From: AV40 sp963817335
GTDB lineage: Bacteria > Verrucomicrobiota > Verrucomicrobiia > Chthoniobacterales > UBA10450
Assembly: GCA_963817335.1 (NCBI GenBank)
Contig: CAWFNX010000001.1
Coordinates: forward strand, 434,001-498,000
Length of the DNA: 64,000 nucleotides
Reading direction: 5' to 3'
Shown here: positions 8,257 through 15,967 of the stretch, piece by piece
Numbering within the stretch: the first letter of the stretch is position 1
Layout: every line of letters starts with the position of its first letter
Translations under genes and position numbers: made by a program
The notes under the pieces: model-generated
Databases searched by the model: none
Seen by the model: the letters and a program-made list of their open reading frames with translations, nothing else
Told to the model about the DNA's origin: nothing

Positions 8257-9714
8257 ATGGACGACGCACCTACAGCACCAGATGTGATCAGAGGGCAGGC
8301 GGCGACCGCCGAGCGTCCGCTTGCCCGCGTGCCGCTGGTTCTGCATCACCGCAACTTCAGCTGGATTACCGAACGGATTTCGGGCGTGGTGGAAGATCGC
8401 GCGCCGCGCTGGTGGTGGGTTTGTTTCACCATCACCGCCGCGATCGCGATGTTCGGTCTGTTTTGTATCGGCTATCAAATTTCGACCGGCGTCGGGGTTT
8501 GGGGCAATAACATCCCGAACGGCTGGGCTTGGGACATCACCAACTTCGTTTTCTGGATCGGTATCGGACACGCCGGCACCTTGATCTCGGCCATCTTGTA
8601 CTTGCTGCGCCAAAAGTGGCGGACGTCGATCAATCGCTCGGCCGAGGCGATGACGCTGTTCGCGGTGATGTGCGCTGCGATCTTTCCTGGAATTCACGTC
8701 GGCCGGGTTTGGATGGCCTGGTATCTGGCGCCGATTCCTAACAACTACGGGATCTGGCAAAATTTCCGCAGCCCGCTGATGTGGGACGTCTTTGCGGTCT
8801 CGACCTATTTTACGGTGTCGGTTTTGTTTTGGTACACTGGATTGATTCCCGACCTTGCCACCTTGCGGGATCGGGCGACAACCAAGATCAAGAAATTCTT
8901 GTTCGGCGTTTTCGCGTGTGGATGGCGCGGCTCGAATCGCAACTGGCGCCATTACGAGATGGCTTATCTGCTTTTGGCCGGACTTTCTACACCGCTGGTG
9001 CTTTCCGTCCACAGCGTCGTGTCATTCGACTTCGCGTCGTCGATCCTGCCGAGCTGGCACACGACAATTTTCCCGCCTTACTTCGTGGCGGGCGCAATCT
9101 TCGGCGGATTTGCCATGGTGCTGACGTTGCTGATCCCGGCCCGTTCGATTTTCAAGTTGCACGACATCATTACGCCGCAGCACATCGACAAAATGGCGAA
9201 GATCATTTTGCTGACGGGATCGTTTGTCACTTATGCCTACGCGATGGAATTTTTCGTGGCCTGGTACAGCGGCAACGCCTACGAACGGTTCGCGTTTTGG
9301 AACCGTGTGCTCGGTCCGTATTGGTGGTACTGGTGGACGGGCATGTTGTTCTGCAACATGCTTTCGCCACAACTGTTCTGGTTCCGCTGGTGCCGGCGCA
9401 ACATTCTGGTCGTCTACTTCGTTTGCATGTGCGTGAACGCCGGCATGTGGTTCGAACGTTTCATCATCATCGTCGGTGGGTTGCATCGCGATTTCCTTCC
9501 GTCGTCGTGGGGCCTGTTTATTCCAACCTGGGTCGACATTTGGACATTCATTGGCACCCTCGGCATCTTCACCTCCTTGTTCCTGTTGTTCATTCGCTTC
9601 CTGCCAATGATCGCGATGTCGGAAGTGAAAATCGTTTTGCCTGACGCAGATCCGCATGCGCATTCGCCGAACGGTCATCATCCAGTTCAAGCCGGAGGAA
9701 TGGAGCGCATATGA
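8257..9714 (+). CDS. actC: ACIII subunit ActC, NrfD/PsrC-like quinol-binding membrane protein
   Basis: This 485-residue protein has about ten membrane helices and Trp-rich loops (WWYWWTG, NRVLGPYWW). It belongs to the NrfD/PsrC family; in ACIII, ActC is the main quinol-binding subunit and may take part in proton translocation. Start ATG 8257 (MDDAPT) is preferred over an upstream GTG inside actB; it leaves a 10-bp gap. The hydrophilic His-rich C-terminal tail (HAHSPNGHHP) is cytoplasmic or periplasmic. The stop overlaps the actD start by 4 bp. Confidence 0.94.
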   Translation: MDDAPTAPDVIRGQAATAERPLARVPLVLHHRNFSWITERISGVVEDRAPRWWWVCFTITAAIAMFGLFCIGYQISTGVGVWGNNIPNGWAWDITNFVFWIGIGHAGTLISAILYLLRQKWRTSINRSAEAMTLFAVMCAAIFPGIHVGRVWMAWYLAPIPNNYGIWQNFRSPLMWDVFAVSTYFTVSVLFWYTGLIPDLATLRDRATTKIKKFLFGVFACGWRGSNRNWRHYEMAYLLLAGLSTPLVLSVHSVVSFDFASSILPSWHTTIFPPYFVAGAIFGGFAMVLTLLIPARSIFKLHDIITPQHIDKMAKIILLTGSFVTYAYAMEFFVAWYSGNAYERFAFWNRVLGPYWWYWWTGMLFCNMLSPQLFWFRWCRRNILVVYFVCMCVNAGMWFERFIIIVGGLHRDFLPSSWGLFIPTWVDIWTFIGTLGIFTSLFLLFIRFLPMIAMSEVKIVLPDADPHAHSPNGHHPVQAGGMERI

Positions 9715-10265
9715 GAACGCCCTACGGTCACGAAGTTTACGCAATGGCCGCGGAATATCCGAGCCCTCACGCGCTTTACGAGGCGGCCAAAATGGTTCGC
9801 GACGCCGGCTTCAAACGCTGGGACGTTCATTCGCCGTTTCCAATTCACGGAATGGACGACGCGATGGGACTTGGGAAGTCCTGGTTGAGCACGGTGGTCT
9901 TGATCGGCGGCATTTTGGGTATCTCAACCGCGATGTTTATCGAATTCGGCTCGTCGTGGGGCCTTTATCCGTTAGTGGTGCACGGCAAACCGTACGACTG
10001 GAAAGTCGTGCCTGCGTTTTTCCCGATCATGTTTGAGCTGACGGTGCTCTTTTCGGCCTTTGCCGCGTTTTTCGCCGTATTGATCATGAACGGTCTGCCG
10101 CGGCCACATCATCCGATTTTTAACTGGGATCGCTTCGCTCGCGCGAGCAACGACGGATTTTTTCTCGTGATCGAAGCACGCGACCCGCGGTTCACTGAAG
10201 TCGAAGCCCGGGAACTACTCGAGCGCAGCGGCGGCCAACACATCACCGTTGTGCACGAAGACTGA
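9711..10265 (+). CDS. actD: ACIII subunit ActD (DUF3341)
   Basis: This 184-residue protein has an N-terminal soluble part (about 1-55, including the family's SPFPIHGMD segment), two membrane helices (about 62-84 and 100-125) and a C-terminal soluble part. DUF3341 proteins are the ActD subunit of ACIII; they hold no cofactor and contact ActB and ActC. ATGA overlaps link it to actC, and actE starts 2 bp after its stop. Confidence 0.93.
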   Translation: MRTPYGHEVYAMAAEYPSPHALYEAAKMVRDAGFKRWDVHSPFPIHGMDDAMGLGKSWLSTVVLIGGILGISTAMFIEFGSSWGLYPLVVHGKPYDWKVVPAFFPIMFELTVLFSAFAAFFAVLIMNGLPRPHHPIFNWDRFARASNDGFFLVIEARDPRFTEVEARELLERSGGQHITVVHED

Positions 10266-10267
10266 TT

Positions 10268-11002
10268 ATGTTGCGCGGCTTCCTTTTAATTTCTCTCTTG
10301 ATCACGCTTGCCGGCGTGGCTGTGCTCGGATTTCGCGGCGAAAAAACCACCAATGAACCGTGGGAAATTTTTCCGGACATGGTTCGACAGATGAAAGTAC
10401 GCGCGCAATCGCCGTTGCAATTTTTCGCGGACGGCCGCGGCCCGCGTCTGCCGATCAACGGAACAGTTCCAATCGGTTACGAAATGCCGAAAGCTGAAAC
10501 GAGTCCGCCAACCGCAGGCGCTCCGGCGATGCCGCATGGATTCAGTGTGGGAACCGATTACGCAGACACCGGAAAGATGGGAAATAATTGGGGGACTGGC
10601 ATTCCGGTTCCGGTCACGCCCGAATTAATTGAGCGCGGCCGTCAGCGTTTCAACATCACCTGCGTGATGTGTCACGGCGCAACCGCTTCGGGCAATGGCA
10701 TCACAAAACAGTACGGCCTCGCCACAGTCGTCACCTTGCAGGACGATCGCATTCGCAAAATGGCCGACGGCGAGATTTTCAACACGATCACCAACGGCAA
10801 GAACACCATGTTGGCCTATGGGCCGACGATCATGGTCGCCGATCGATGGGCGATCATCGCTTATCTGCGCGCGCTCCAGCGAAGTCAGGGCGCGACCGTC
10901 GCCGATGTTCCGCCCGAACACCGCGCCGATTTGGATAAGCCGGCGGAGACCAAACCTGCCGAGGCGCAACCCGCGGCCAAACCGGAGGCGCCCAAGAAAT
11001 GA
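10268..11002 (+). CDS. actE: ACIII subunit ActE, monoheme cytochrome c
   Basis: This 244-residue protein has an N-terminal hydrophobic segment (about 4-22; no clear lipobox) and one CVMCH heme site near residue 137. A TM pair in the NGKNTMLAYGP loop supplies a likely Met ligand. The class I cytochrome fold ends with RWAIIAYLRALQRSQ, and then a Lys/Pro/Ala-rich tail of about 25 residues follows. In ACIII, ActE is thought to hand electrons to the acceptor cytochrome or oxidase. It overlaps actF by 4 bp. Confidence 0.93.
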   Translation: MLRGFLLISLLITLAGVAVLGFRGEKTTNEPWEIFPDMVRQMKVRAQSPLQFFADGRGPRLPINGTVPIGYEMPKAETSPPTAGAPAMPHGFSVGTDYADTGKMGNNWGTGIPVPVTPELIERGRQRFNITCVMCHGATASGNGITKQYGLATVVTLQDDRIRKMADGEIFNTITNGKNTMLAYGPTIMVADRWAIIAYLRALQRSQGATVADVPPEHRADLDKPAETKPAEAQPAAKPEAPKK

Positions 11003-12201
11003 GCGAACGATTGAGCAACGCGCCCACGCCCGAGGGCGAATATTTTGAAAGCGGCCGGTTCGCCGGTTTGTCGGTGTTGCTTGGCGTTATCGCATTTGTT
11101 GCGCTCGCGTTGTGCGGAGCAGGCGCGGCAATTGACCCGCGGCAATTCGGTTACTCGTGGATGTTTGCCTTTGCCTTTTTCTTCACTCTCTGCGCGGGCT
11201 GCTTTTTCTGGACGATTGTGCATTACGCCGTCGACGCGGAATGGACTGTGGTGGTCAGACGGCAGCTCGAAAATATCGCCGTGCTGATGGGGATTGTCGC
11301 CATCTTCTTCATTCCGATTTTCCTTTTGCGCCGTCATCTCTTCGACTGGATGAACATTGCGCCGGGGACCGAGGAAAATCTCGACTCGAAACGCGCTTAT
11401 CTAAATCTGGGTTTCTGGATTTTGCGCGCGGTGTTTTTCCTCGGGTTCTTCATCATCGCTGCCCAGCTTCTGAAAAGATTTTCAGTCCGGCAGGACAAGG
11501 ATGGCAATCCGAAGTTCACGATCTGGCTGCGCAGAGTTTCGTTCGTGAGTCTCCCATTGTTTGCTCTTTGCCTCACTTTCGGCGCCTACGATTGGTTTCT
11601 GGGCCTACAGTACCGCTGGTTCTCGACCATGTTCGGCGTTTACATTTTTGCAGGCGCCGCCGGCAGCTCGATGTCGTTGCTGGTGCTGGTGATCACCGCC
11701 CTTCGCAACGCCGGTTACTTGAAGAACGTCGTGACCCGCGAGCACTACTACATCATGGGGAAATGGATGTTCGCCTTCTGCGTCTTCTGGGCCTACATCG
11801 GGTTCGGCCAGTACATGCTGATCTGGTATGCGAACATGCCGGAGGAGACAAACTATTTTCTGGTCCGAAACACCGAATCCTGGTGGTACCTGAGCATGCT
11901 GCTGGTGTTCGGCCGTTTCTTCGGGCCGTTTGTGATTTTGCTTCTGCAGTCGATCAAGAAAAATCCGAACCAACTGTGTTACGTAGCCGGGTGGATCCTT
12001 CTTATGCAGCTACTCGACATGTATATGGTTGTGCTGCCCGTGCTGCACGGCACCGGTGTTCATCTAAGTTTGTGGGATTTTGTCGCTTTGATTGCCATGG
12101 GATCCACCCTTGCCTTTGCTTTTCTTCGCATCGTCGGCAAAACCTCGCTCTTTCCGGTGCGCGACCCGCGTCTGATCGAATCTTTGAAAATTGTGAACTA
12201 A
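10999..12201 (+). CDS. actF: ACIII subunit ActF, NrfD-like membrane protein
   Basis: This 400-residue protein has about ten membrane helices. It is related to ActC and other NrfD/PsrC proteins but shorter, as is usual for ActF, and is the second NrfD-like subunit of ACIII. Loops include REHYYIMGKWMF and EETNYFLVRNTESWW, which resemble the ActF family. ATGA overlap with actE on the left, and the next gene starts 1 bp after its stop. This completes an uninterrupted actABCDEF order. Confidence 0.93.
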   Translation: MSERLSNAPTPEGEYFESGRFAGLSVLLGVIAFVALALCGAGAAIDPRQFGYSWMFAFAFFFTLCAGCFFWTIVHYAVDAEWTVVVRRQLENIAVLMGIVAIFFIPIFLLRRHLFDWMNIAPGTEENLDSKRAYLNLGFWILRAVFFLGFFIIAAQLLKRFSVRQDKDGNPKFTIWLRRVSFVSLPLFALCLTFGAYDWFLGLQYRWFSTMFGVYIFAGAAGSSMSLLVLVITALRNAGYLKNVVTREHYYIMGKWMFAFCVFWAYIGFGQYMLIWYANMPEETNYFLVRNTESWWYLSMLLVFGRFFGPFVILLLQSIKKNPNQLCYVAGWILLMQLLDMYMVVLPVLHGTGVHLSLWDFVALIAMGSTLAFAFLRIVGKTSLFPVRDPRLIESLKIVN

Positions 12202-12202
12202 A

Positions 12203-12853
12203 ATGGCCGACACCGAACAAATTCGACAACAAGTGCAATCGCCCGCGCCGTTTTCGACGTGGTTCGGCGTGGTCTTGTTGATGGTTTTGTTCGGCGTGAT
12301 GGCCGTTGCAATCATTGGTCCGGCGCCGCGCGGCGACACTTACGAACAACAACGCGCTCAAAATCGGGAAAAGAAACTCAAGGATTTGCGCGACGAAGAC
12401 ACAAAAGCGCTGACAAGTTATGGGTGGATCGACAAGAACAAAGGTTCTGTGCGAATACCGATTGAGCGCGCGATGGAGTTGACCGTCGCCGAACTTGCAA
12501 ACAAAAAGCCGACGACGGCCGGACCGATCGCAACTCCAGCTCCCGAAGCGTCCGGCGCGCCGGCCGGCCCGGGCGTGGCTTCCCCGGCGCCAGCCCCCTC
12601 GGCCCAGGCCAGCGGAACGGCGAAGCCAACTTCTGTTGCGGGACCGCATTCGGAAGCGCGGGGTCAACCTGCCGCGGCGATAAATCCGCCATCGGCACCG
12701 CCATCGACGCAACCCGGAGCTGTTGCGACTCCCGCCGCCTCGCCGAAGTCTGGTGTCGCCGCCCCGGCCGCATCGCCTGCAGCCAGCCCAGCCGCCTCGG
12801 CCCCCGGCAGTCCATTGCCCGTTCGGGGCGCCTCCTCGACGCCGTCACCGTGA
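12203..12853 (+). CDS. Small membrane protein with Pro/Ala-rich tail, ACIII-linked
   Basis: This 216-residue protein has one membrane helix (about 21-42), a charged segment with EQQRAQNREKKLKDLRDEDTK, then a short conserved-looking part (YGWIDKNKGSVRIPIERAME). The part ending near IERAMELTVAEL resembles a motif found in small proteins next to cytochrome oxidases. Residues from about 105 to the end are almost only Pro, Ala, Ser and Gly. I cannot name a family. Its tight position between actF and the CcoN-like gene suggests a structural role in the same complex. The YGWIDKNKG segment is the best handle for a search. Confidence 0.75.
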   Translation: MADTEQIRQQVQSPAPFSTWFGVVLLMVLFGVMAVAIIGPAPRGDTYEQQRAQNREKKLKDLRDEDTKALTSYGWIDKNKGSVRIPIERAMELTVAELANKKPTTAGPIATPAPEASGAPAGPGVASPAPAPSAQASGTAKPTSVAGPHSEARGQPAAAINPPSAPPSTQPGAVATPAASPKSGVAAPAASPAASPAASAPGSPLPVRGASSTPSP

Positions 12854-12869
12854 GAATTTTGCCTAACGA

Positions 12870-14354
12870 ATGATTCCAGCCACTGACATTCCATTGAAAC
12901 AACCGGCCGTCTCGGCGACCGCCGGAGACGTCGAACAGCTCGAACGCGCGGTGATTGACGCCTCGACTCGCGTTCCCGTGCTGATGTTTTACGCGTCGGC
13001 GATGGCCTGGCTGCTGATCGCAACCCTGCTGGGGCTTTTTGTTTCGTTCAAACTTCATTCACCTGATTGGCTTTCAAACGTCGACTTCCTGACCTGGGGC
13101 CGGCTGCGCCCGGTTTACCTGAACGTCATGGTTTACGGATGGGCATCGATGGCCGGAATGGGAACCGCGATCTGGCTCATGGCCCGCCTGTGCCGGACAA
13201 CTTTGCGACATCCGTTGCTACTGGTGACTGGCGCGTGGTTTTGGAACATCGGAATCGTCGTCGGCGTTACCGCAATTCTGATGGGCTACAGCACCGGTTA
13301 TCAGTGGCTGGAATTTCCGCCCTACGCGGCCGCAATTCTTTTGGTTGCCTACTCGCTCATCATTTCCTGGGCAGTCTTGATGTTCCGTTTCCGGCGCGGA
13401 GAACAGATTTACATCACGCAATGGTACCTGCTCGGCGCTTTTCTCTGGTTCCCCTGGCTCTACACCGCCGTGCAGGCAATGCTTTTCGTTGTTCCGGTTC
13501 AAGGGGTAATGCAGGCCGCGGTTGGCTGGTGGTACGTTAACAATCTGATGTTTCTCTGGCTCGGCGCGATCGCGCTGGGAACGGCCTATTACATGATTCC
13601 AAAAGTAATCGGTCGACCGGTTTACAGTTATCATCTCGCGACAATCGGCTTTTGGACCTACGCGCTGTTCTCGAGCTGGACGGGAATGCAACGTCTGGTG
13701 GATGGACCGTTTCCAGCGTGGATGGTCACGGCGAGCATCGCGGCAACGATCCTCACCATTATACCGGTGGCCACGGTTGGGCTGAATCATCATATGACGA
13801 TGCAGGGTTATTTTCCGGTAATGCGCTACAGCCCGACCCTTCGGTTCACTGTCTTCGGAGCGATGTCCTACTCGGTGTTCAGCATTGTTGGCATTCTGAT
13901 TTCGCTTCGCTCGACCGCGCGCTATCTGAATTTTACTGAAACCAGCGTGGCGTATTCTGATCTCGGTCTCTACGCGTTTTTCACTATGATTATGTTCGGC
14001 TCGATGTATTACATCGTGCCTAGATTAGTTGGCCGCGAGTGGCGCTACGCCACGCTCATCAAGCTTCATTTTTGGGCCTCAGCTTATGGTATCGGACTGC
14101 TGTCGCTGATGTTATTAGTCGGCGGACTGGTCCAGGGCTCGAGCCAGGAAGATGCTTCGCTTCCGTTCATCGAGAGCGTGCAAAGTGTGCTGCCCTACCT
14201 GCGCGGCGCCACTTTGGCGGCGCTGCTTCTGACCGCGTCGCATTTTATTTTTGCGTTTCATTTCGGTCTGATGTTGTTCGGTCTCGGCCGCACTTCGACG
14301 GTGCCGACATTTTTAAATCCCGTCGAATCCGAGGGATCGGAGGTCCATCTATGA
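12870..14354 (+). CDS. CcoN-like (cbb3 subunit I homologue) lacking all metal ligands
   Basis: This 494-residue protein has about twelve membrane helices and the length and local motifs of CcoN (GRLRP, WWY, GRPVYSY, MYYIVPRLVGRE). Compared by eye with CcoN of Pseudomonas stutzeri as I recall it, every ligand is replaced. The low-spin heme histidines fall on Y83 and D364, the high-spin heme histidine on Y362, the CuB histidines on N224, Q274 and R275, and the cross-linked tyrosine on S268. It should not bind heme b, heme b3 or CuB at the usual places. Other histidines exist (H307, H308, H458, H464). It overlaps the CcoO-like gene by 4 bp. The role is probably structural or a new redox function; not a working oxidase. 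Confidence 0.85.
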   Translation: MIPATDIPLKQPAVSATAGDVEQLERAVIDASTRVPVLMFYASAMAWLLIATLLGLFVSFKLHSPDWLSNVDFLTWGRLRPVYLNVMVYGWASMAGMGTAIWLMARLCRTTLRHPLLLVTGAWFWNIGIVVGVTAILMGYSTGYQWLEFPPYAAAILLVAYSLIISWAVLMFRFRRGEQIYITQWYLLGAFLWFPWLYTAVQAMLFVVPVQGVMQAAVGWWYVNNLMFLWLGAIALGTAYYMIPKVIGRPVYSYHLATIGFWTYALFSSWTGMQRLVDGPFPAWMVTASIAATILTIIPVATVGLNHHMTMQGYFPVMRYSPTLRFTVFGAMSYSVFSIVGILISLRSTARYLNFTETSVAYSDLGLYAFFTMIMFGSMYYIVPRLVGREWRYATLIKLHFWASAYGIGLLSLMLLVGGLVQGSSQEDASLPFIESVQSVLPYLRGATLAALLLTASHFIFAFHFGLMLFGLGRTSTVPTFLNPVESEGSEVHL

Positions 14355-15202
14355 AAGGATTGATCCCGCTGTTTATCGGACTGTTCGGGACCTTTATGTT
14401 TTCGTGGGTTGGTTTGACCGTGGTTCCAAATCTGCAGATCGGCGCCCTCAATCCGCAGATTAGTCCGGACGACGAAAATGACATTTATCCAATGCCCCAA
14501 TCGGGAATGGTGCAGCAAGGCAGTCGCGTTTATGCGGCGAACGGATGTATCTATTGCCACACCCGGCAGGTTCGTGCGGATTATGCAGGCGCGGACATCG
14601 ATCGGAAATGGGGGGTGCGTCGCAGCGCACCTCGCGATTACGTTTTTGATAATCCGGTTTTGCTTGGGAAAGTGCGAATGGGACCTGATTTGGCGAACAT
14701 CGGTAAACGCGGGGAAGCCCAACAATCTCCTGCCCCAAATGCTCCTGCTTCTTCCCCGGCGCCATCTGGCGGGGCCGGGCCTGCGCAGGCTCCAGCTGCG
14801 AACCCAAATGCTTCTCCTGCCGCGTCGCCTTCTCCAAATCCGAACGGCCAACCTGAGCTTTATTCCGAAGCGTGGCATCATCGCCATCTTTATTCCCCGC
14901 GAAGCATGAGTCCCGACACCAGAGATTCGACCATGCCCGCATATCACTTTCTTTACGAGAAACGTCGCATTACCGGTGAACGTTCCGCCGACGCGCTGCG
15001 GTTGACTGGGGACGACGCGCCGCCCGCGGGTTGGGAGATTGTTCCGACCTATGATGCGAAATGTCTGGTGGCGTATTTAATGGCTCAGGACCAAACCCAT
15101 CCGTTGAAAGAAGTTAAGAGCGCACCGGGCGCCGCGCCGGCCGCCGGTTCGCCGGCGGCTTCCGCCGCTGGATCGCCTCCTCCGGCACCACCCAAGAAAT
15201 GA
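14351..15202 (+). CDS. CcoO-like monoheme cytochrome c with Pro/Ala insert
   Basis: This 283-residue protein starts at an ATG overlapping the CcoN-like stop. One N-terminal helix (about 4-25) is followed by CIYCH (C66, C69, H70), the CcoO-style RQVRAD and MGPDLANIG segments, and STMPAY with M195 as the probable axial ligand. Heme c binding therefore looks intact, unlike its partner. Residues about 121-168 are a Pro/Ala/Ser-rich insert splitting the cytochrome fold, and the last 30 residues are Pro/Ala-rich again. It overlaps the next cytochrome gene by 4 bp. Confidence 0.88.
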   Translation: MKGLIPLFIGLFGTFMFSWVGLTVVPNLQIGALNPQISPDDENDIYPMPQSGMVQQGSRVYAANGCIYCHTRQVRADYAGADIDRKWGVRRSAPRDYVFDNPVLLGKVRMGPDLANIGKRGEAQQSPAPNAPASSPAPSGGAGPAQAPAANPNASPAASPSPNPNGQPELYSEAWHHRHLYSPRSMSPDTRDSTMPAYHFLYEKRRITGERSADALRLTGDDAPPAGWEIVPTYDAKCLVAYLMAQDQTHPLKEVKSAPGAAPAAGSPAASAAGSPPPAPPKK

Positions 15203-15966
15203 ACGGTCAACCTTCAGATCCATCGTCGCTTACTCGCCAGGGAATGGATTACGGCGAGACCGCCGACGTCCAGGAAGTGCACGCCGCGATTCAACGCGAA
15301 AAACGCGAGCCGCGCGTCGGACTTGAACCGCTCTCGATCTGGCTAATCGCGGTCTACGGTTTGGCGATCTTTGCTGGAGGCGCGTACCTTGGACGTTACT
15401 CGGGAAATTTTTCCGGTGACGGCTTGGACCCGATGATGGGTCCGCCTGCCGCGAAAAAAGGCGGTGGCGCGCAGGGACCGCAGGAACAAGTCGAGTTGTC
15501 ACCGCATGATCGCGGCAAAAAGATTTTCTCCGCGAATTGCCAAACCTGCCATCAAGCGAATGGGGAGGGCGTTCCTGGCCAATATCCGCCGCTCGCCGGA
15601 TCCGAATTTACGAACGGGGGATCTCGCCGCATGGCGATGATTGTGCTGAAAGGATTACAAGGGCCGGTCAAAGTGAAAGGTCAAATGTTCGGCACGGCGG
15701 TCATGCAACCGTGGGACAAAACATTGACCGACCAAAAGATCGCAGACGTCATGACTTACGAGCGAAGCGAGTGGGGGAACAAGGCGAGCCCGGTGACGGC
15801 TGAACAAATTGCCGCATTGCGCAAGGAGCTCGCAAGTCATCCGGAATCTTATCTCGAGCACGATATTCTGGCCGCGCCTGATGAAGATTTGCCCGGTGGT
15901 GGGGCGCCCGGCGGAAATGCGCCGCCAAAACCCGGCGAAGCGGCAAAGCCGGCGCCGTCCAAATAA
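15199..15966 (+). CDS. Membrane-anchored monoheme cytochrome c
   Basis: This 255-residue protein has a cytoplasmic N-terminus of about 45 residues, one helix (about 46-66), a linker, then a class I cytochrome c domain with CQTCH. A likely Met ligand lies in the FGTAVMQPWD segment. A Pro/Gly/Ala-rich tail follows. The position fits CcoP or the cytochrome that shuttles between ACIII and an oxidase, but CcoP normally has two hemes. It is the last gene of the operon; the next gene is convergent 1 bp away. Confidence 0.87.
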   Translation: MNGQPSDPSSLTRQGMDYGETADVQEVHAAIQREKREPRVGLEPLSIWLIAVYGLAIFAGGAYLGRYSGNFSGDGLDPMMGPPAAKKGGGAQGPQEQVELSPHDRGKKIFSANCQTCHQANGEGVPGQYPPLAGSEFTNGGSRRMAMIVLKGLQGPVKVKGQMFGTAVMQPWDKTLTDQKIADVMTYERSEWGNKASPVTAEQIAALRKELASHPESYLEHDILAAPDEDLPGGGAPGGNAPPKPGEAAKPAPSK

Positions 15967-15967
15967 T

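Noticed and set aside
8781..9644. Plus-strand alternate frame of 287 codons in actC
   Set aside because: Overlaps actC fully in another frame and lacks hydrophobic pattern or motifs; actC is the clear gene.
11157..12281. Alternate frame of 374 codons in actF
   Set aside because: Arg-rich shadow of actF without domain support.
12870..15966. Annotation as a working cbb3 cytochrome c oxidase
   Set aside because: All heme b, b3 and CuB ligands are missing in the CcoN-like protein and the third gene has one heme instead of the two of CcoP.
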